64,000 bases of DNA, from the NCBI RefSeq assembly GCF_001613805.1, contig NZ_LPVY01000004.1, positions 52,687 through 116,686 on the forward strand, written 5' to 3'. This DNA comes from Thalassospira lucentensis. GTDB taxonomy: Bacteria; Pseudomonadota; Alphaproteobacteria; Rhodospirillales; Thalassospiraceae. The notes below the pieces were generated by a model. It worked only from the letters and a program-made list of their open reading frames with translations, did no database searches and was not told the origin of the DNA. Within the stretch, counting starts at the first letter, position 1, and every line of letters begins with the position of its first letter. The position numbers were made by a program, and so were the translations under genes. Below are positions 25,511-34,496 of the stretch, in pieces.

Positions 25511-26956
25511 ATGAAACCGGGCGTTACCATGATCAGGACCGTGACGATTGGCATTTTGGGCATAAGCCTTTCTGCCTGCCAGACAGTCAATACAGCCCCC
25601 GCTCCCTCGCCCATGCCATCGCAAACATCCCTTGCCCCGGCCAGTGTTTCCGATCCCGGCAGCATCGCATTCCGGATCAATCCATCCGGTAACGGCGCTT
25701 ACTACGGCTGGCAGATGCAGGTCGTAAAGGCTTCCCGCAACAAGGGGTTCAAGCCCTTCACCACCGAACAGCTTTCCGCCGGACAGATGAAGGAATACAC
25801 CCTGTGGCCAGACAGCTATCTGGTCAGGGTCTCTCGCCTGGGCGAACTGAAATCGGAGAGCTGGGTTGATGTGCTCCCCGGCGAGGTCACGGTGGTCTAT
25901 GCCGATTACGGCCTGTTTTCCGAAGACGTCAAAATAAGCCGCGAACCCGATCCCGCCCGGATTGACCCCAATATCGACACCACGATATGGCGCATACCGA
26001 TCACCACCACCTATGGCCCCGAAGTCATGTTTGCCCATGACGGCTACCGGGCGGAATATATCGGCCCGCAAAATAACGGCAATCCGGTCGGCACCGGCAC
26101 GGTCGAAATCACTCGCAACGAACAGCCCTTTGCCGAAATCGACAATGCCGACATTACCGGCGACAAAATCACCGGTGACATCGAATATGCCGATGGCCGC
26201 GAGGTGGACGGCGAATATCTAAGCGACAGCCGCCAGATCGAACCGGGCAGCACGACCAAATGGCCCGATGGCACAAGCTTTACCGGCACCTATCGCGTGT
26301 TTGACCCGCGTGAGGGTGAATTGCGCATGGCGGACGGCAATGTCTGGCAGGGGCCGGTGCGCGAACGCAAGCCCGCCGGTCAGGGCCGCCTGACCTGGTG
26401 GGAAGGTGGCTGGATGGAATTGCCCGAAGGATCCGCATTCCCAAGTCAGACCGGCCAATTCGTCTGCGGCGGTGAAACGGTCGCGGCCGGTGATTGCTAT
26501 TATTACGGCGGCAAAAAGCTCTCGGGGCCGGATGAACTGGCCACCCTGATGGAACGTGATCGCCAGCTTGCCGCAAAAGCCGCTGCCGAAGAAGCCGCCC
26601 GGAAAGCCGCATCCGAAACCACCCAACCGCAGGCCACGGCCCAAAGCGGTTGCCGCAATGCCAGTGGCACATTCCGCGACAATACCGGTAATTCCACCCT
26701 TAAACTCGACTCGCCCGGTCAGGGGAACGGTAATTTCGTCAGTTACACCTATGGCAGCGCGCAAAAATTCCGGTTCGAAATCGGCTTCACCTATGTCACC
26801 ACGCCCGACAGCATTTCGGTCACCTATGGCAACGGCACCTATAGCGATGCGGCAACCGGACAGGTTCTGCAACGCATGAGTGCACCGTCAGGCACTGTTT
26901 CGTGCCGGTTTGACGGTAATCTTCTGGTCATGGACGGGGTGGAATACCGGCAGTAA
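25511..26956 (+). CDS. MORN-repeat lipoprotein (paralogue of the protein at 37173-38768)
   Basis: A 481-residue protein with a lipoprotein signal peptide whose lipobox LSAC gives a lipidated cysteine near residue 23. The middle contains MORN-like repeats (about residues 200-320; FTGTYRVFDPREGELRMADG, WQGPVRERKPAGQGRLT) followed by an Ala/Glu/Lys-rich probable helix (about 340-375). Residues 380-481 form a compact C-terminal domain with two cysteines (GCRNASGTF and VSCRFDGN) that matches residues 429-531 of the second lipoprotein at roughly 40 percent identity by eye. The start at 25511 follows GGGGGA. Function unknown; probably envelope-associated. Confidence 0.75.
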   Translation: MKPGVTMIRTVTIGILGISLSACQTVNTAPAPSPMPSQTSLAPASVSDPGSIAFRINPSGNGAYYGWQMQVVKASRNKGFKPFTTEQLSAGQMKEYTLWPDSYLVRVSRLGELKSESWVDVLPGEVTVVYADYGLFSEDVKISREPDPARIDPNIDTTIWRIPITTTYGPEVMFAHDGYRAEYIGPQNNGNPVGTGTVEITRNEQPFAEIDNADITGDKITGDIEYADGREVDGEYLSDSRQIEPGSTTKWPDGTSFTGTYRVFDPREGELRMADGNVWQGPVRERKPAGQGRLTWWEGGWMELPEGSAFPSQTGQFVCGGETVAAGDCYYYGGKKLSGPDELATLMERDRQLAAKAAAEEAARKAASETTQPQATAQSGCRNASGTFRDNTGNSTLKLDSPGQGNGNFVSYTYGSAQKFRFEIGFTYVTTPDSISVTYGNGTYSDAATGQVLQRMSAPSGTVSCRFDGNLLVMDGVEYRQ

Positions 26957-27088
26957 TCAAACAAACAAACCGCCCGAAAACATCCCAACTTACAATTAAA
27001 CTCTTGGGCGAAACAAAGGCGAAAAGCGGCCAAACCGCCCCAATCCCCTTGATACTGGCCGTAAATTTGCCCGGAGGCCCGCGTAACC

Positions 27089-27108
27089 TTTTTGTCAGAT
27101 GACAAGGA
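27089..27108. promoter_or_regulatory. EnuR-like palindrome overlapping the ribosome-binding site of the arylsulfotransferase-like gene
   Basis: The 20-bp stretch begins TTTTTGTC and ends GACAAGGA, with AGAT between; it matches the site at 17203-17222 at 16 of 20 positions. It also contains the AAGGAG ribosome-binding site for the GTG start at 27118, so part of the match is constrained by that. Confidence 0.3.
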
Positions 27109-27117
27109 GATTACCGC

Positions 27118-28515
27118 GTGCCTGCACCTCAACAGACAGATGAATCCGCGGAAAACAACCGCGGCGATAAAATCTTTTTTGCTGCCTTCATGACCGGCGT
27201 TGCCGCGATCAGCTTCGGTATTGGTGCGTTTGTCATACTGGCCGAAGTACCGCCCTATCAGTCGATGAAAAACGCGTGGCGTGCGGGCACGGCCCTGTGG
27301 GAACAACGCACCAAATACAGCAGTGTCGAACGGCTTGATTTCTGGTCCCCCGCCCGGACCGAAGAAACCGGTGTCACGATCAATAAAGCCGACAAGACCC
27401 AGAAAGGCCTGACCCTGTATTCGTCGGGTGACGGGCCGCATGCCGTGCTGGTCGATATGGACGGTAACATCGTCCATGAATGGCGCATGCCGTTCAGCGA
27501 AATCCACGATGAAACATCGCCGATCCCCAATCCGCAAAAAGACGATTTCATGCATTGGCATACCGCCAAGATGGCACCTGATGGTGACCTGATCGTGCAA
27601 TATACCGCGGCGGGCGACACGCCATATGGCTATGGCATGGCCAAGATCGACCGGGATTCCAAACCGGTCTGGAAATATCTGGGAACCGCACATCACGATT
27701 TTTCGATTGCGCCCGATGGCCGGGTTTATGCCCTGACCCAGGAATTCCGCTTTAACACATATGACAACCGCAAACAGCTCACCCCGCCGCGGCTTGACGA
27801 TTTCGCGGTGATCCTGTCGCCCGAAGGCAAGGAAATCAAACGTGTCTCGATCCTCGATGCGCTGATCAATTCCAGCTACGCCAACATGGTCGATTTCGCG
27901 CCCTATTTCTCGAACGAGGATGTGCTGCACACCAACACGATCCAACTGATTACCGAAGAAACGGCGCAAAACTTTGAACAGGGCAAGGCGGGCGATGTTG
28001 TTCTGTCCTTCCGTGATCTCGGCATCATTGCCGTGCTTGATATGGATGCGGAAAAAGTCGTCTGGGCAACACGTGGCCCGTGGCTGGGGCAACATGACCC
28101 GGATGTCCTGCCAAACGGCGATATCCTGCTATTTGACAATCAGGGCCAGCTTGCCGATCCGGACGCCGGTCAATCCCGCGTGCTGCAGATTGATCCCGCA
28201 ACCAACGGCATCACCTGGGAATACAAGGGCACTGCCGAACACAGGTTCGACAGCAACATCCGTGCTGATCAGCAACGCCTTCCCAATGGCAATACGCTGA
28301 TTACCGAATCAAGCGGCGGACGCCTTTTCGAAGTCACCCCGGAAGGCGAGATCGTCTGGGAATACCACAACCCGATCCGCCGTGATGATCCCGACAACCC
28401 CGGCCAAAAACTGATCCCCGTCGTATCGCAGGCCGAGCGCATCAGCGATGAACGCGCAGCCCTTTACAGCGATACCAACTTCACCCCGACCTCCCCTGAT
28501 GGAGAAAAGCAATGA
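27118..28515 (+). CDS. Membrane-anchored arylsulfotransferase-like beta-propeller protein
   Basis: A 465-residue protein starting at GTG (AAGGAG 9 bases upstream). One N-terminal membrane helix (about residues 18-42) anchors a predicted periplasmic beta-propeller of the arylsulfotransferase (ASST) family. Family-type motifs are VDMDGNIVHEWRMP, HWHTAKMAPDGDLI, HHDFSIAPDGRVYAL, GQHDPDVLPNGDILLFDNQG and ADQQRLPNGNTLITESSGGR. ASST enzymes transfer sulfate between phenols without PAPS through a histidine; I cannot identify the catalytic one here with certainty. It overlaps the next gene by four bases and heads a four-gene cassette that ends with a sulfotransferase. Confidence 0.8.
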   Translation: MPAPQQTDESAENNRGDKIFFAAFMTGVAAISFGIGAFVILAEVPPYQSMKNAWRAGTALWEQRTKYSSVERLDFWSPARTEETGVTINKADKTQKGLTLYSSGDGPHAVLVDMDGNIVHEWRMPFSEIHDETSPIPNPQKDDFMHWHTAKMAPDGDLIVQYTAAGDTPYGYGMAKIDRDSKPVWKYLGTAHHDFSIAPDGRVYALTQEFRFNTYDNRKQLTPPRLDDFAVILSPEGKEIKRVSILDALINSSYANMVDFAPYFSNEDVLHTNTIQLITEETAQNFEQGKAGDVVLSFRDLGIIAVLDMDAEKVVWATRGPWLGQHDPDVLPNGDILLFDNQGQLADPDAGQSRVLQIDPATNGITWEYKGTAEHRFDSNIRADQQRLPNGNTLITESSGGRLFEVTPEGEIVWEYHNPIRRDDPDNPGQKLIPVVSQAERISDERAALYSDTNFTPTSPDGEKQ

Positions 28516-28793
28516 AACAGAACATGAAACTGCTTTCGATTGGAACCGCGACCATTGCCGCCGCAACACTTCTGACGGCCCTGCCTGCACAGGCCTATGT
28601 CGGACCGGGTGCCGGTCTTAGCCTTCTGTCTGCTTTGTGGGCTGTTCTGGCCGCCGTATTTGTCGCGGTTGGCTTTGTCCTGCTATGGCCGATCCGCAAA
28701 ATGATGCGCAACCGCAAACGTGCGCAGCAGAACGGCTCTGGCACCACCTCGCATTCAACGCATTCGGCGCATTCGCACCAGCCGAAAGCCTGA
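28512..28793 (+). CDS. Small membrane protein with GPGAG motif
   Basis: The 93-residue protein has a signal peptide or first helix ending LPAQAYVGPGAGLS, a second helix (LSALWAVLAAVFVAVGFVLLW) and a basic, Ser/His-rich tail (SHSTHSAHSHQ). The AYVGPGAG sequence directly after the cleavage site is a pattern I associate with small proteins found near sulfatase- or sulfotransferase-type genes. The start codon overlaps the stop of the preceding gene (ATGA). Function unknown. Confidence 0.72.
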   Translation: MKQNMKLLSIGTATIAAATLLTALPAQAYVGPGAGLSLLSALWAVLAAVFVAVGFVLLWPIRKMMRNRKRAQQNGSGTTSHSTHSAHSHQPKA

Positions 28794-28823
28794 ACGGTCA
28801 ACGACCAACAGGAACGATGACGC

Positions 28824-29567
28824 ATGGGAATACTCGATTGGCCCGCCCCCGCCTTTAGCACCCTTGATGCCCTGATGGCAGATGCCCTCGGACCGTTTGG
28901 ACGCGTCCTGATCTGGGCGCTGGTCTGTGCGGTGATTTCGATGCTGCTTTATAAGGTGCTGTCGCCGCAAACCCGCATCAAGGCGATCAAGGAACGGCTG
29001 AAAGAAGCCCGCAAGGCCATGGCCGAAGACGATGGCGAGGATTTCGGCGAAGGCATGAAGCTGGCCAAGGCACAGCTTGCCCAGTCGCTGAAACTTGTCG
29101 GTTTCGTCATCGGCCCGGCGGTTGTCGCATCCCTGCCCGCCCTTGCGATGATCGTCTGGCTGGACGGGCAGTACGGTTATAGCTGCCCGGCACCGGGGCA
29201 GCAGGTTTCCATCAGCGCCCAGCCGGAAAATGTCGCCATCGAACAGGTCGGCATCAATCCGACAGGCCTTGAAGACGGTGCCTGTCCTGTTGTTCAGGTG
29301 CCCGGTGCCAGTGACGGTGAAACCTATCTGGTGGCACCAGCCGCCGCCATTCCCGTGATCCATCAAAAACAGTGGTGGAACCTGATTATCGGCAATCCGG
29401 CGGGCTATCTGCCCGACGACAGCCCGGTAACACAGCTTCGTTTCGAATTGCCAACCCAACAAATCATCAGCGCCGGCCCGGATTGGGCACGTGGCTGGGA
29501 ACTGACTTTCTTCCTTGCCCTCGTATTGGGGTCGCTGGCGATCAAAAAAGGATTTCGCATCGAATGA
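28824..29567 (+). CDS. Membrane protein, possibly DUF106/Oxa1-like
   Basis: The 247-residue protein has a helix at about 25-45, a charged amphipathic stretch (TRIKAIKERLKEARKAMAED), a second helix at about 90-112, a periplasmic part of some 100 residues, and a third helix near the C-terminus (LTFFLALVLGSLAIKKG). The helix-coil-helix arrangement and the LSPQTRIKAIKERLKEARK pattern recall DUF106/EMC3-like members of the Oxa1 insertase superfamily, but the resemblance is weak. Its stop overlaps the sulfotransferase start by ATGA. Confidence 0.65.
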   Translation: MGILDWPAPAFSTLDALMADALGPFGRVLIWALVCAVISMLLYKVLSPQTRIKAIKERLKEARKAMAEDDGEDFGEGMKLAKAQLAQSLKLVGFVIGPAVVASLPALAMIVWLDGQYGYSCPAPGQQVSISAQPENVAIEQVGINPTGLEDGACPVVQVPGASDGETYLVAPAAAIPVIHQKQWWNLIIGNPAGYLPDDSPVTQLRFELPTQQIISAGPDWARGWELTFFLALVLGSLAIKKGFRIE

Positions 29568-30751
29568 CTGGCCAAACGACATCCGAAAAATCAACCACAC
29601 CCGCGTCTAATGGCGCCGCCTTCCATGTATCGGGCTGGGATAACTGGCTAAGCGGCCTGATTGCCCGCCACCCGATGCAATGGATCAGACTTGGCAATTT
29701 CGAAACGAAACTTGCCGGTGATGCGATTGAAGATGTCCAAATAGAAAAGCCGGTCTTTGTCGCAGGGCTCGCCCGATCCGGCAGCACGATCCTTCTGGAA
29801 ACGCTGGCACGCCATTCCGATGCAGCAACCCATCGCTACCGCGACTATCCGCCGGTTTTCACACCCTATCTGTGGAACAAGTTTGTCGATCTTGCCCCCA
29901 AGGGCAAGGAGGTTGCGGTTGAACGCACCCATGCGGATGGCATCAACATCACGCCCGAAAGCCCCGAAGCGTTCGAGGAAATGATCTGGATGGCGTTTTT
30001 CCGTCACCTGCATGACGTCAATGAAAGCAACGTCCTTGATGGTCAGATCAGCAACCCGGCGTTCGAGAAGTTCTATCGCGATCACATCCGCAAACTGATC
30101 CATGTGCGCGGCGGCAAACGCTATATCTCCAAGGCGAACTATCTGGTCACCCGGATGGAGTATCTGCTGTCGATCTTCCCCGATGCCAGATTCGTTCTGC
30201 CGGTGCGTGATCCGCTGTGGCATATCGCATCCCTTGCCAAGCAGCACGACCTGTTCTGCAAGGGCGAACAGGATAACCCGCGCGCGGTCGCCCATATGCA
30301 GCGTGTCGGCCATTACGAATTCGGCCTTGATCGTCGTCCGATCAATACCGGCGATCTGCACGCCACCCGCCAGATCATGAAACACTGGAACGAAGGCGAC
30401 GAAGTCGCCGGCTGGGCCCATTACTGGAGCGACCTGCACCATTACATCGCTGATCGTATGACCGTGAACAAGGCGCTTGGCGATGCAACACTGGTGGTCC
30501 GTTACGAGGATTTCGTCGCCGACCCGGCAAATCAGTTACGCCGCCTGTTTGATCATGTTGATCTGCCGGGTGCCGAACCGATCATCAATGAAGTCGCCCC
30601 CACCATTCACGCGCCGACCTATTACCGGCCGAAATTCAGCGACGAAGAAATTGATCTGATCCGCGATGTCACGGCAATTGCAGCCGCCCGTTTCGGGTAT
30701 GACAGCAAACCGGAACAAGCTGCCCACATGGCCAAAACAAAACGCGCCTAG
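29564..30751 (+). CDS. PAPS-dependent sulfotransferase family protein
   Basis: The 395-residue protein carries the 5'-phosphosulfate-binding loop VAGLARSGSTILLETLARH (about residues 63-81) and a 3'-phosphate-binding region around PDARFVLPVRDPLWHIAS. VVRYEDFVADPANQLRRLFDHV is the typical C-terminal sulfotransferase motif. It probably transfers sulfate from PAPS to an unknown acceptor in the cytoplasm. It is the last gene of a tightly overlapping cassette with the ASST-like protein and two membrane proteins, which suggests work on one sulfated envelope or secreted product. Confidence 0.88.
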   Translation: MTGQTTSEKSTTPASNGAAFHVSGWDNWLSGLIARHPMQWIRLGNFETKLAGDAIEDVQIEKPVFVAGLARSGSTILLETLARHSDAATHRYRDYPPVFTPYLWNKFVDLAPKGKEVAVERTHADGINITPESPEAFEEMIWMAFFRHLHDVNESNVLDGQISNPAFEKFYRDHIRKLIHVRGGKRYISKANYLVTRMEYLLSIFPDARFVLPVRDPLWHIASLAKQHDLFCKGEQDNPRAVAHMQRVGHYEFGLDRRPINTGDLHATRQIMKHWNEGDEVAGWAHYWSDLHHYIADRMTVNKALGDATLVVRYEDFVADPANQLRRLFDHVDLPGAEPIINEVAPTIHAPTYYRPKFSDEEIDLIRDVTAIAAARFGYDSKPEQAAHMAKTKRA

Positions 30752-30804
30752 GGATTTTGAAATCCCCGGCGCGCCCCGAAACAATCAGCGTGAATTAAAA
30801 GCGA

Positions 30805-30990
30805 TCAGTGATGGTCGCTTTTTCGCCCTGTGGCCATATGCCAGAAATCCCATGCACACAGCGCCAGCGTGATCCCGACCATAATGCCAAGATCCCAGCG
30901 CGTGACATATCCAAACAGAATGCCAAGAAAGCCCCCAAAGACGATAAAGGCCAAAATCGCCATTGCCTGATCAAGACGTGACGGTATCAT
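30805..30990 (-). CDS. Small two-helix membrane protein
   Basis: A 61-residue protein with two predicted membrane helices (LAFIVFGGFLGILFGYV and LGIMVGITLALCAWDFW) and a basic C-terminus. Its start overlaps the amidase stop by four bases (ATGA on the minus strand), so it belongs to the TRAP-amidase operon as its last gene. No family recognised. Confidence 0.65.
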   Translation of the reverse strand: MIPSRLDQAMAILAFIVFGGFLGILFGYVTRWDLGIMVGITLALCAWDFWHMATGRKSDHH

Positions 30991-32348
30991 GACGATGCTC
31001 CTTCATTTTCAGAATTCGTAACAAATTCAACGAGCCAGCGCGCCGTTCGAAGCAACCGGGCATCATCACCGCGCCGCCCGACAAGCTGCACGCCCATCGG
31101 CAACCCGTTTTCCGCCCAAAGCAACGGCAGCGTAATCGCAGGCGTCCCGCACAACGTCCAAAGACCGTTAAAAATGGCATTCCCGGTCGTATCAAGGCTT
31201 CCGGGGGCCGGGCCCGGTGCCGCCGGGGTGATGATCACATCACAACGCTGGAACACTTCATCAAGCGCAACATTGTAAAGATCGCGCCAGTCCAGTGCGG
31301 CAAGATAATCCCGCGCCGTGACCTTGTTCCCCGCGTCAAGCGCCTCTGTCATCTGCGGGGATAATTGATCGCGTCCGCGCTTTTCATAGCTGTAATAACA
31401 TTTCGCCATTTCGGCAAAATTGATCTTTGCCCGCAGGTCGGCGGCATCATCAAATGCCTTCGGCAGGGGTGCCTCAAAGCACTGTTCGCCCAAAACGCTC
31501 GTCAATTCGCGAAATGCCATGACGGTATCGTCATCGGCCACACTGTCAAACTGTGGTGGGCGGACAAAGGCCAGTGTCGGCGTTACCAGCGGCGTTGATT
31601 TGGCGGCTTCCTGCAAACGCGGGGTGGGTTGCAATGTCGTCGCCCGGTCACGCGCGTCATGCCCGAACAGAATTTCGGCAATCATCGCCGCCCCTTCGAC
31701 GGAACGGGCAAACACACCAATGGTATCAAGCGACGGTGACTGGGCCAGAACCCCGGTACGGGAAATCGCGCCAAAGGTCGGCTTTAACCCGACCACCCCA
31801 CAAAACGATGCCGGCCGGATAACCGACCCGCCTGTTTGCGTTCCTACGGCCAAAGGCACCATCGCCGCGGCAACTGCCGCCGCCGACCCAGCCGATGATC
31901 CCCCCGGCGTATGGGATGTGTTGTGCGGGTTGCGTGTTTTGGACGGGCACATGAAGGCCATTTCGGTCGAAACCGTCTTGCCCATGATGATCGCGCCCGC
32001 CGCACGCAGCTTTTCAACCAGCACCGCATCCTCGGTCGGCACCCGTCCCTTATCAAGCGGCGTGCCATTTTCGGTTGGCATCCGGGCCGTATCGATAACG
32101 TCCTTCAGCCCAACGGGCAGACCATGCAACGGGCCGATCGGCATGCCCGACTGGCGGCGCGCGTCAAGCGCACGTGCCTGTGCCAGGACATAGTCACCAT
32201 CAAGATAGGCCCACGCCTGAATTTCCGGTTCAAGTGCCGCGATCCGCTCAAGGCAGGCCTCGGCATACTCGACGGCCCTCACGGCACCGGATGCCAGCCG
32301 GTCACGCAGTTCGACCACGTCAAGGTTCAGCAACGGATTAAGTGTCAT
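30987..32348 (-). CDS. Amidase (amidase signature family)
   Basis: A 453-residue amidase-signature enzyme with the Ser-cisSer-Lys triad visible: K82 in GLPVGLKDVIDTA, S151 in HTPGGSSAGSAAAV and S175 in GTQTGGSVIRPASFCGVVGLKPT. It hydrolyses an amide bond of an unknown substrate; the family also includes GatA, but the absence of gatB/gatC and the TRAP operon context point to a catabolic amidase. It starts 12 bp after the TRAP large subunit, so it likely acts on the compound that transporter imports. Confidence 0.9.
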   Translation of the reverse strand: MTLNPLLNLDVVELRDRLASGAVRAVEYAEACLERIAALEPEIQAWAYLDGDYVLAQARALDARRQSGMPIGPLHGLPVGLKDVIDTARMPTENGTPLDKGRVPTEDAVLVEKLRAAGAIIMGKTVSTEMAFMCPSKTRNPHNTSHTPGGSSAGSAAAVAAAMVPLAVGTQTGGSVIRPASFCGVVGLKPTFGAISRTGVLAQSPSLDTIGVFARSVEGAAMIAEILFGHDARDRATTLQPTPRLQEAAKSTPLVTPTLAFVRPPQFDSVADDDTVMAFRELTSVLGEQCFEAPLPKAFDDAADLRAKINFAEMAKCYYSYEKRGRDQLSPQMTEALDAGNKVTARDYLAALDWRDLYNVALDEVFQRCDVIITPAAPGPAPGSLDTTGNAIFNGLWTLCGTPAITLPLLWAENGLPMGVQLVGRRGDDARLLRTARWLVEFVTNSENEGASS

Positions 32349-32360
32349 ACCGACGGCCTC

Positions 32361-33782
32361 CTAACGTGCGCCATAGAACAGATCCGGCAGATGGAACACG
32401 ATCTGGGGGAAGGTATACATCAGAACCATGCTGACAATCACCATGAACAGGAACGGCATGATCCCCTTGAAGATATCCGTCAGCAAAATACCCGGAGGCG
32501 AAACACCCTTAAGATAATAGGCCGACATTGCCATCGGCGGCGTCAGGAAGGATGTCTGCAGGTTCAGCGCGACGAGGATACCAAAGAACAGCGGATCAAT
32601 ATCAAACAGCGGCAGCAGCGGCAGGAAGATCGGCACAAAGATGATGATGATTTCCGACCATTCCAGCGGCCAGCCAAGCAGGAAGATGATCAACTGCGCC
32701 AGCAGCAGGAACTGAAGCGGCGTCAGGTCAAGCCCGCCAACGAACTCGGCAATGACATGCTCGCCACCAAGATACGAGAACACCGACGAGAACGTATAGG
32801 ACCCGACAAACAGCCAGCACACCATCGCCGATGTCCGCACCGTCAGGTAAACGGACTCGCGCAGCCGGTCAAAGGTCAGCGCACGATACGCCAGCGCCAG
32901 AACCATCCCGCCCAGCGCCCCGATGGATGCCGCCTCGGTCGGGGTTGCCAGACCAAACAGGATCGACCCCAGAACCGCAAGGATCAGGAATGCCAGCGGG
33001 AAGAACGACGTCCCCAGCATCCACAGAACCTTGGGCAACGGCACATCGGGAATTTCATCGGATGTCGGACGCGGTGCGGCTTTTGGCTGCAACAAGGCAC
33101 GCCCCACGACATAAAGCAGATAAAGCCCGACCAGCGTCAGGCCCGGCAACAGCGCACCGGCATAAAGCCGCACGATCGACACACCCGATGCCGCGGCATA
33201 CACAATCAGCATGATCGATGGCGGGATCAGAATGCCCAGCGTCCCGCCGGCACAGATGATGCCAGTGGCAAAGCTTTTGTCATAACGGGCCTTGATCATC
33301 GCGGGCAGTGCCAGCATCCCCATCAGGGTCACCACCGCACCGACAATCCCGGTCGCGGTCGCAAACAGCGCACAGGTCACAAGGGCGGCAACGCCAAGCG
33401 AACCGGGGACATTCTTGGCGGCGATATTCAGTGTCGAAAACAACCGGTTAACGATATTGGCGCGTTCAACGATGTAGCCCATGAACAGAAACAGCGGAAC
33501 AGCGGTCAGGACCTCGTTGGACATCACGGTGTATGTCTGGTTGATAAACAGATCGAATATCCGGTTATTCACCGCCCCTTCGATCCAGGTTATCGCCGAT
33601 GTCAGGGTATCGCTGTCCTCGGCCAGACGGTCAAAGGCACGCCACATGCGTCCTGCGTCAAAATACGCGTAGTAACCAAAACCAATCCCCAGCGCCATCA
33701 GCGTAAACGCGACGGGAAAGCCAAGGAAAACAAGCATAATGAAGATGCCAAGCATCATCAGGGCGACATGTGCGTCAATCAC
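32361..33782 (-). CDS. TRAP transporter large permease subunit (DctM type)
   Basis: A 473-residue DctM protein of the longer, TakP/FcbT-associated type, with many membrane helices and motifs VPLFLFMGYIVERA, GTLGILIPPSIMLIVYAAASGVSI and LQTSFLTPPMAMSAYYLKGV. The inserted segment after PKAAPRPTSDEIPD is cytoplasmic and charged. It forms the ion-coupled importer with the small subunit 44 bp upstream and the binding protein. Substrate probably an organic acid or amide-containing carboxylate, given the amidase behind it. Confidence 0.93.
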   Translation of the reverse strand: MIDAHVALMMLGIFIMLVFLGFPVAFTLMALGIGFGYYAYFDAGRMWRAFDRLAEDSDTLTSAITWIEGAVNNRIFDLFINQTYTVMSNEVLTAVPLFLFMGYIVERANIVNRLFSTLNIAAKNVPGSLGVAALVTCALFATATGIVGAVVTLMGMLALPAMIKARYDKSFATGIICAGGTLGILIPPSIMLIVYAAASGVSIVRLYAGALLPGLTLVGLYLLYVVGRALLQPKAAPRPTSDEIPDVPLPKVLWMLGTSFFPLAFLILAVLGSILFGLATPTEAASIGALGGMVLALAYRALTFDRLRESVYLTVRTSAMVCWLFVGSYTFSSVFSYLGGEHVIAEFVGGLDLTPLQFLLLAQLIIFLLGWPLEWSEIIIIFVPIFLPLLPLFDIDPLFFGILVALNLQTSFLTPPMAMSAYYLKGVSPPGILLTDIFKGIMPFLFMVIVSMVLMYTFPQIVFHLPDLFYGAR

Positions 33783-33826
33783 GTTTGCAGCTCCGTTCGG
33801 ACCGGTTATCGCGGGTTTCGATTTGG

Positions 33827-34399
33827 TTAGTTGTCTTTTGCGACATGCTGCTTCATCAGCAATTCTTCGGTTTCTTCGACATCGTCATCGGCACCGCGCC
33901 AGTATCCTTCACGCATGCACATGATGCAGCGCATGACCTGCGCGATCCCCTGAATGAACAGCAGAATCCCCGCAGCCACCATAATGGCCTTGAACTGAAA
34001 GATCGGAACGCCCGCCGGGCTGTTCACGCTGACTTCCCCGTATCCCCAGGACCGCGATGAATATTTCCAGCCTGTCAGGATCAGGGCCGTAATGCCGGGG
34101 AAGAAAAAGAAGATGTAAAGCACAAGGTCGACAGTTGCCTGTGTTCTTGGCTTCCAGAGACGGTAAAGGAAATCACCCCGCACATGGCCCCCGCGCGACA
34201 GCGTATAGGCTCCGCCCATCATGAATAACGAGCCATACATGATGAAGGAAACGTCGAGCGACCATGTCGTCGGCGCATTAAAAACATAACGCGCCATCAC
34301 TTCGTAACTCATTCCCAACGTCATCAGGATGATGAGCCACCCGAAAGCCTTGGCAAACCAGGCCGAAAGCTTGTCCGCGAATTCAATAAAGCTGATCAT
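33827..34399 (-). CDS. TRAP transporter small permease subunit (DctQ type)
   Basis: A 190-residue protein with four membrane helices. Family motifs are GWLIILMTLGMSYEVMARYVFNAPTTWSLDVS and GGAYTLSRGGHVRGDFLY, the latter a hallmark of the TakQ-like group. It is followed 44 bp later by the large subunit, and is separated from the binding-protein gene by a perfect 28-bp palindrome. Confidence 0.92.
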   Translation of the reverse strand: MISFIEFADKLSAWFAKAFGWLIILMTLGMSYEVMARYVFNAPTTWSLDVSFIMYGSLFMMGGAYTLSRGGHVRGDFLYRLWKPRTQATVDLVLYIFFFFPGITALILTGWKYSSRSWGYGEVSVNSPAGVPIFQFKAIMVAAGILLFIQGIAQVMRCIMCMREGYWRGADDDVEETEELLMKQHVAKDN

Positions 34400-34426
34400 G
34401 AAGTCTTTTCCGTTACCGTAGCAACC

Positions 34427-34454
34427 GCCCCGGAGGCCATATGGCCTCCGGGGC
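34427..34454. promoter_or_regulatory. Perfect 28-bp palindrome between TRAP binding-protein and permease genes
   Basis: GCCCCGGAGGCCAT at 34427-34440 is followed immediately by its exact reverse complement at 34441-34454. As RNA it would form a very stable stem; no T-run follows on the minus strand, so it is more likely an mRNA stability or processing element that keeps the binding-protein message abundant than a terminator. Confidence 0.65.
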
Positions 34455-34496
34455 AGCCTTTGGGTCAGACAAACCGTATGAAACCGGTGGGTTTCA

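Noticed and set aside
30743..30776. GC-rich hairpin after the sulfotransferase gene (GGGATTT/AAATCCC with CGCGCC/GGCGCG)
   Set aside because: It is stable but overlaps the stop codon and has no T-run on either strand, so it was not called a terminator.
31911..33830. 639-codon open frame on the plus strand
   Set aside because: Antisense to the amidase and TRAP large-subunit genes; its product is an Arg/Gln/His-rich string typical of a shadow frame.
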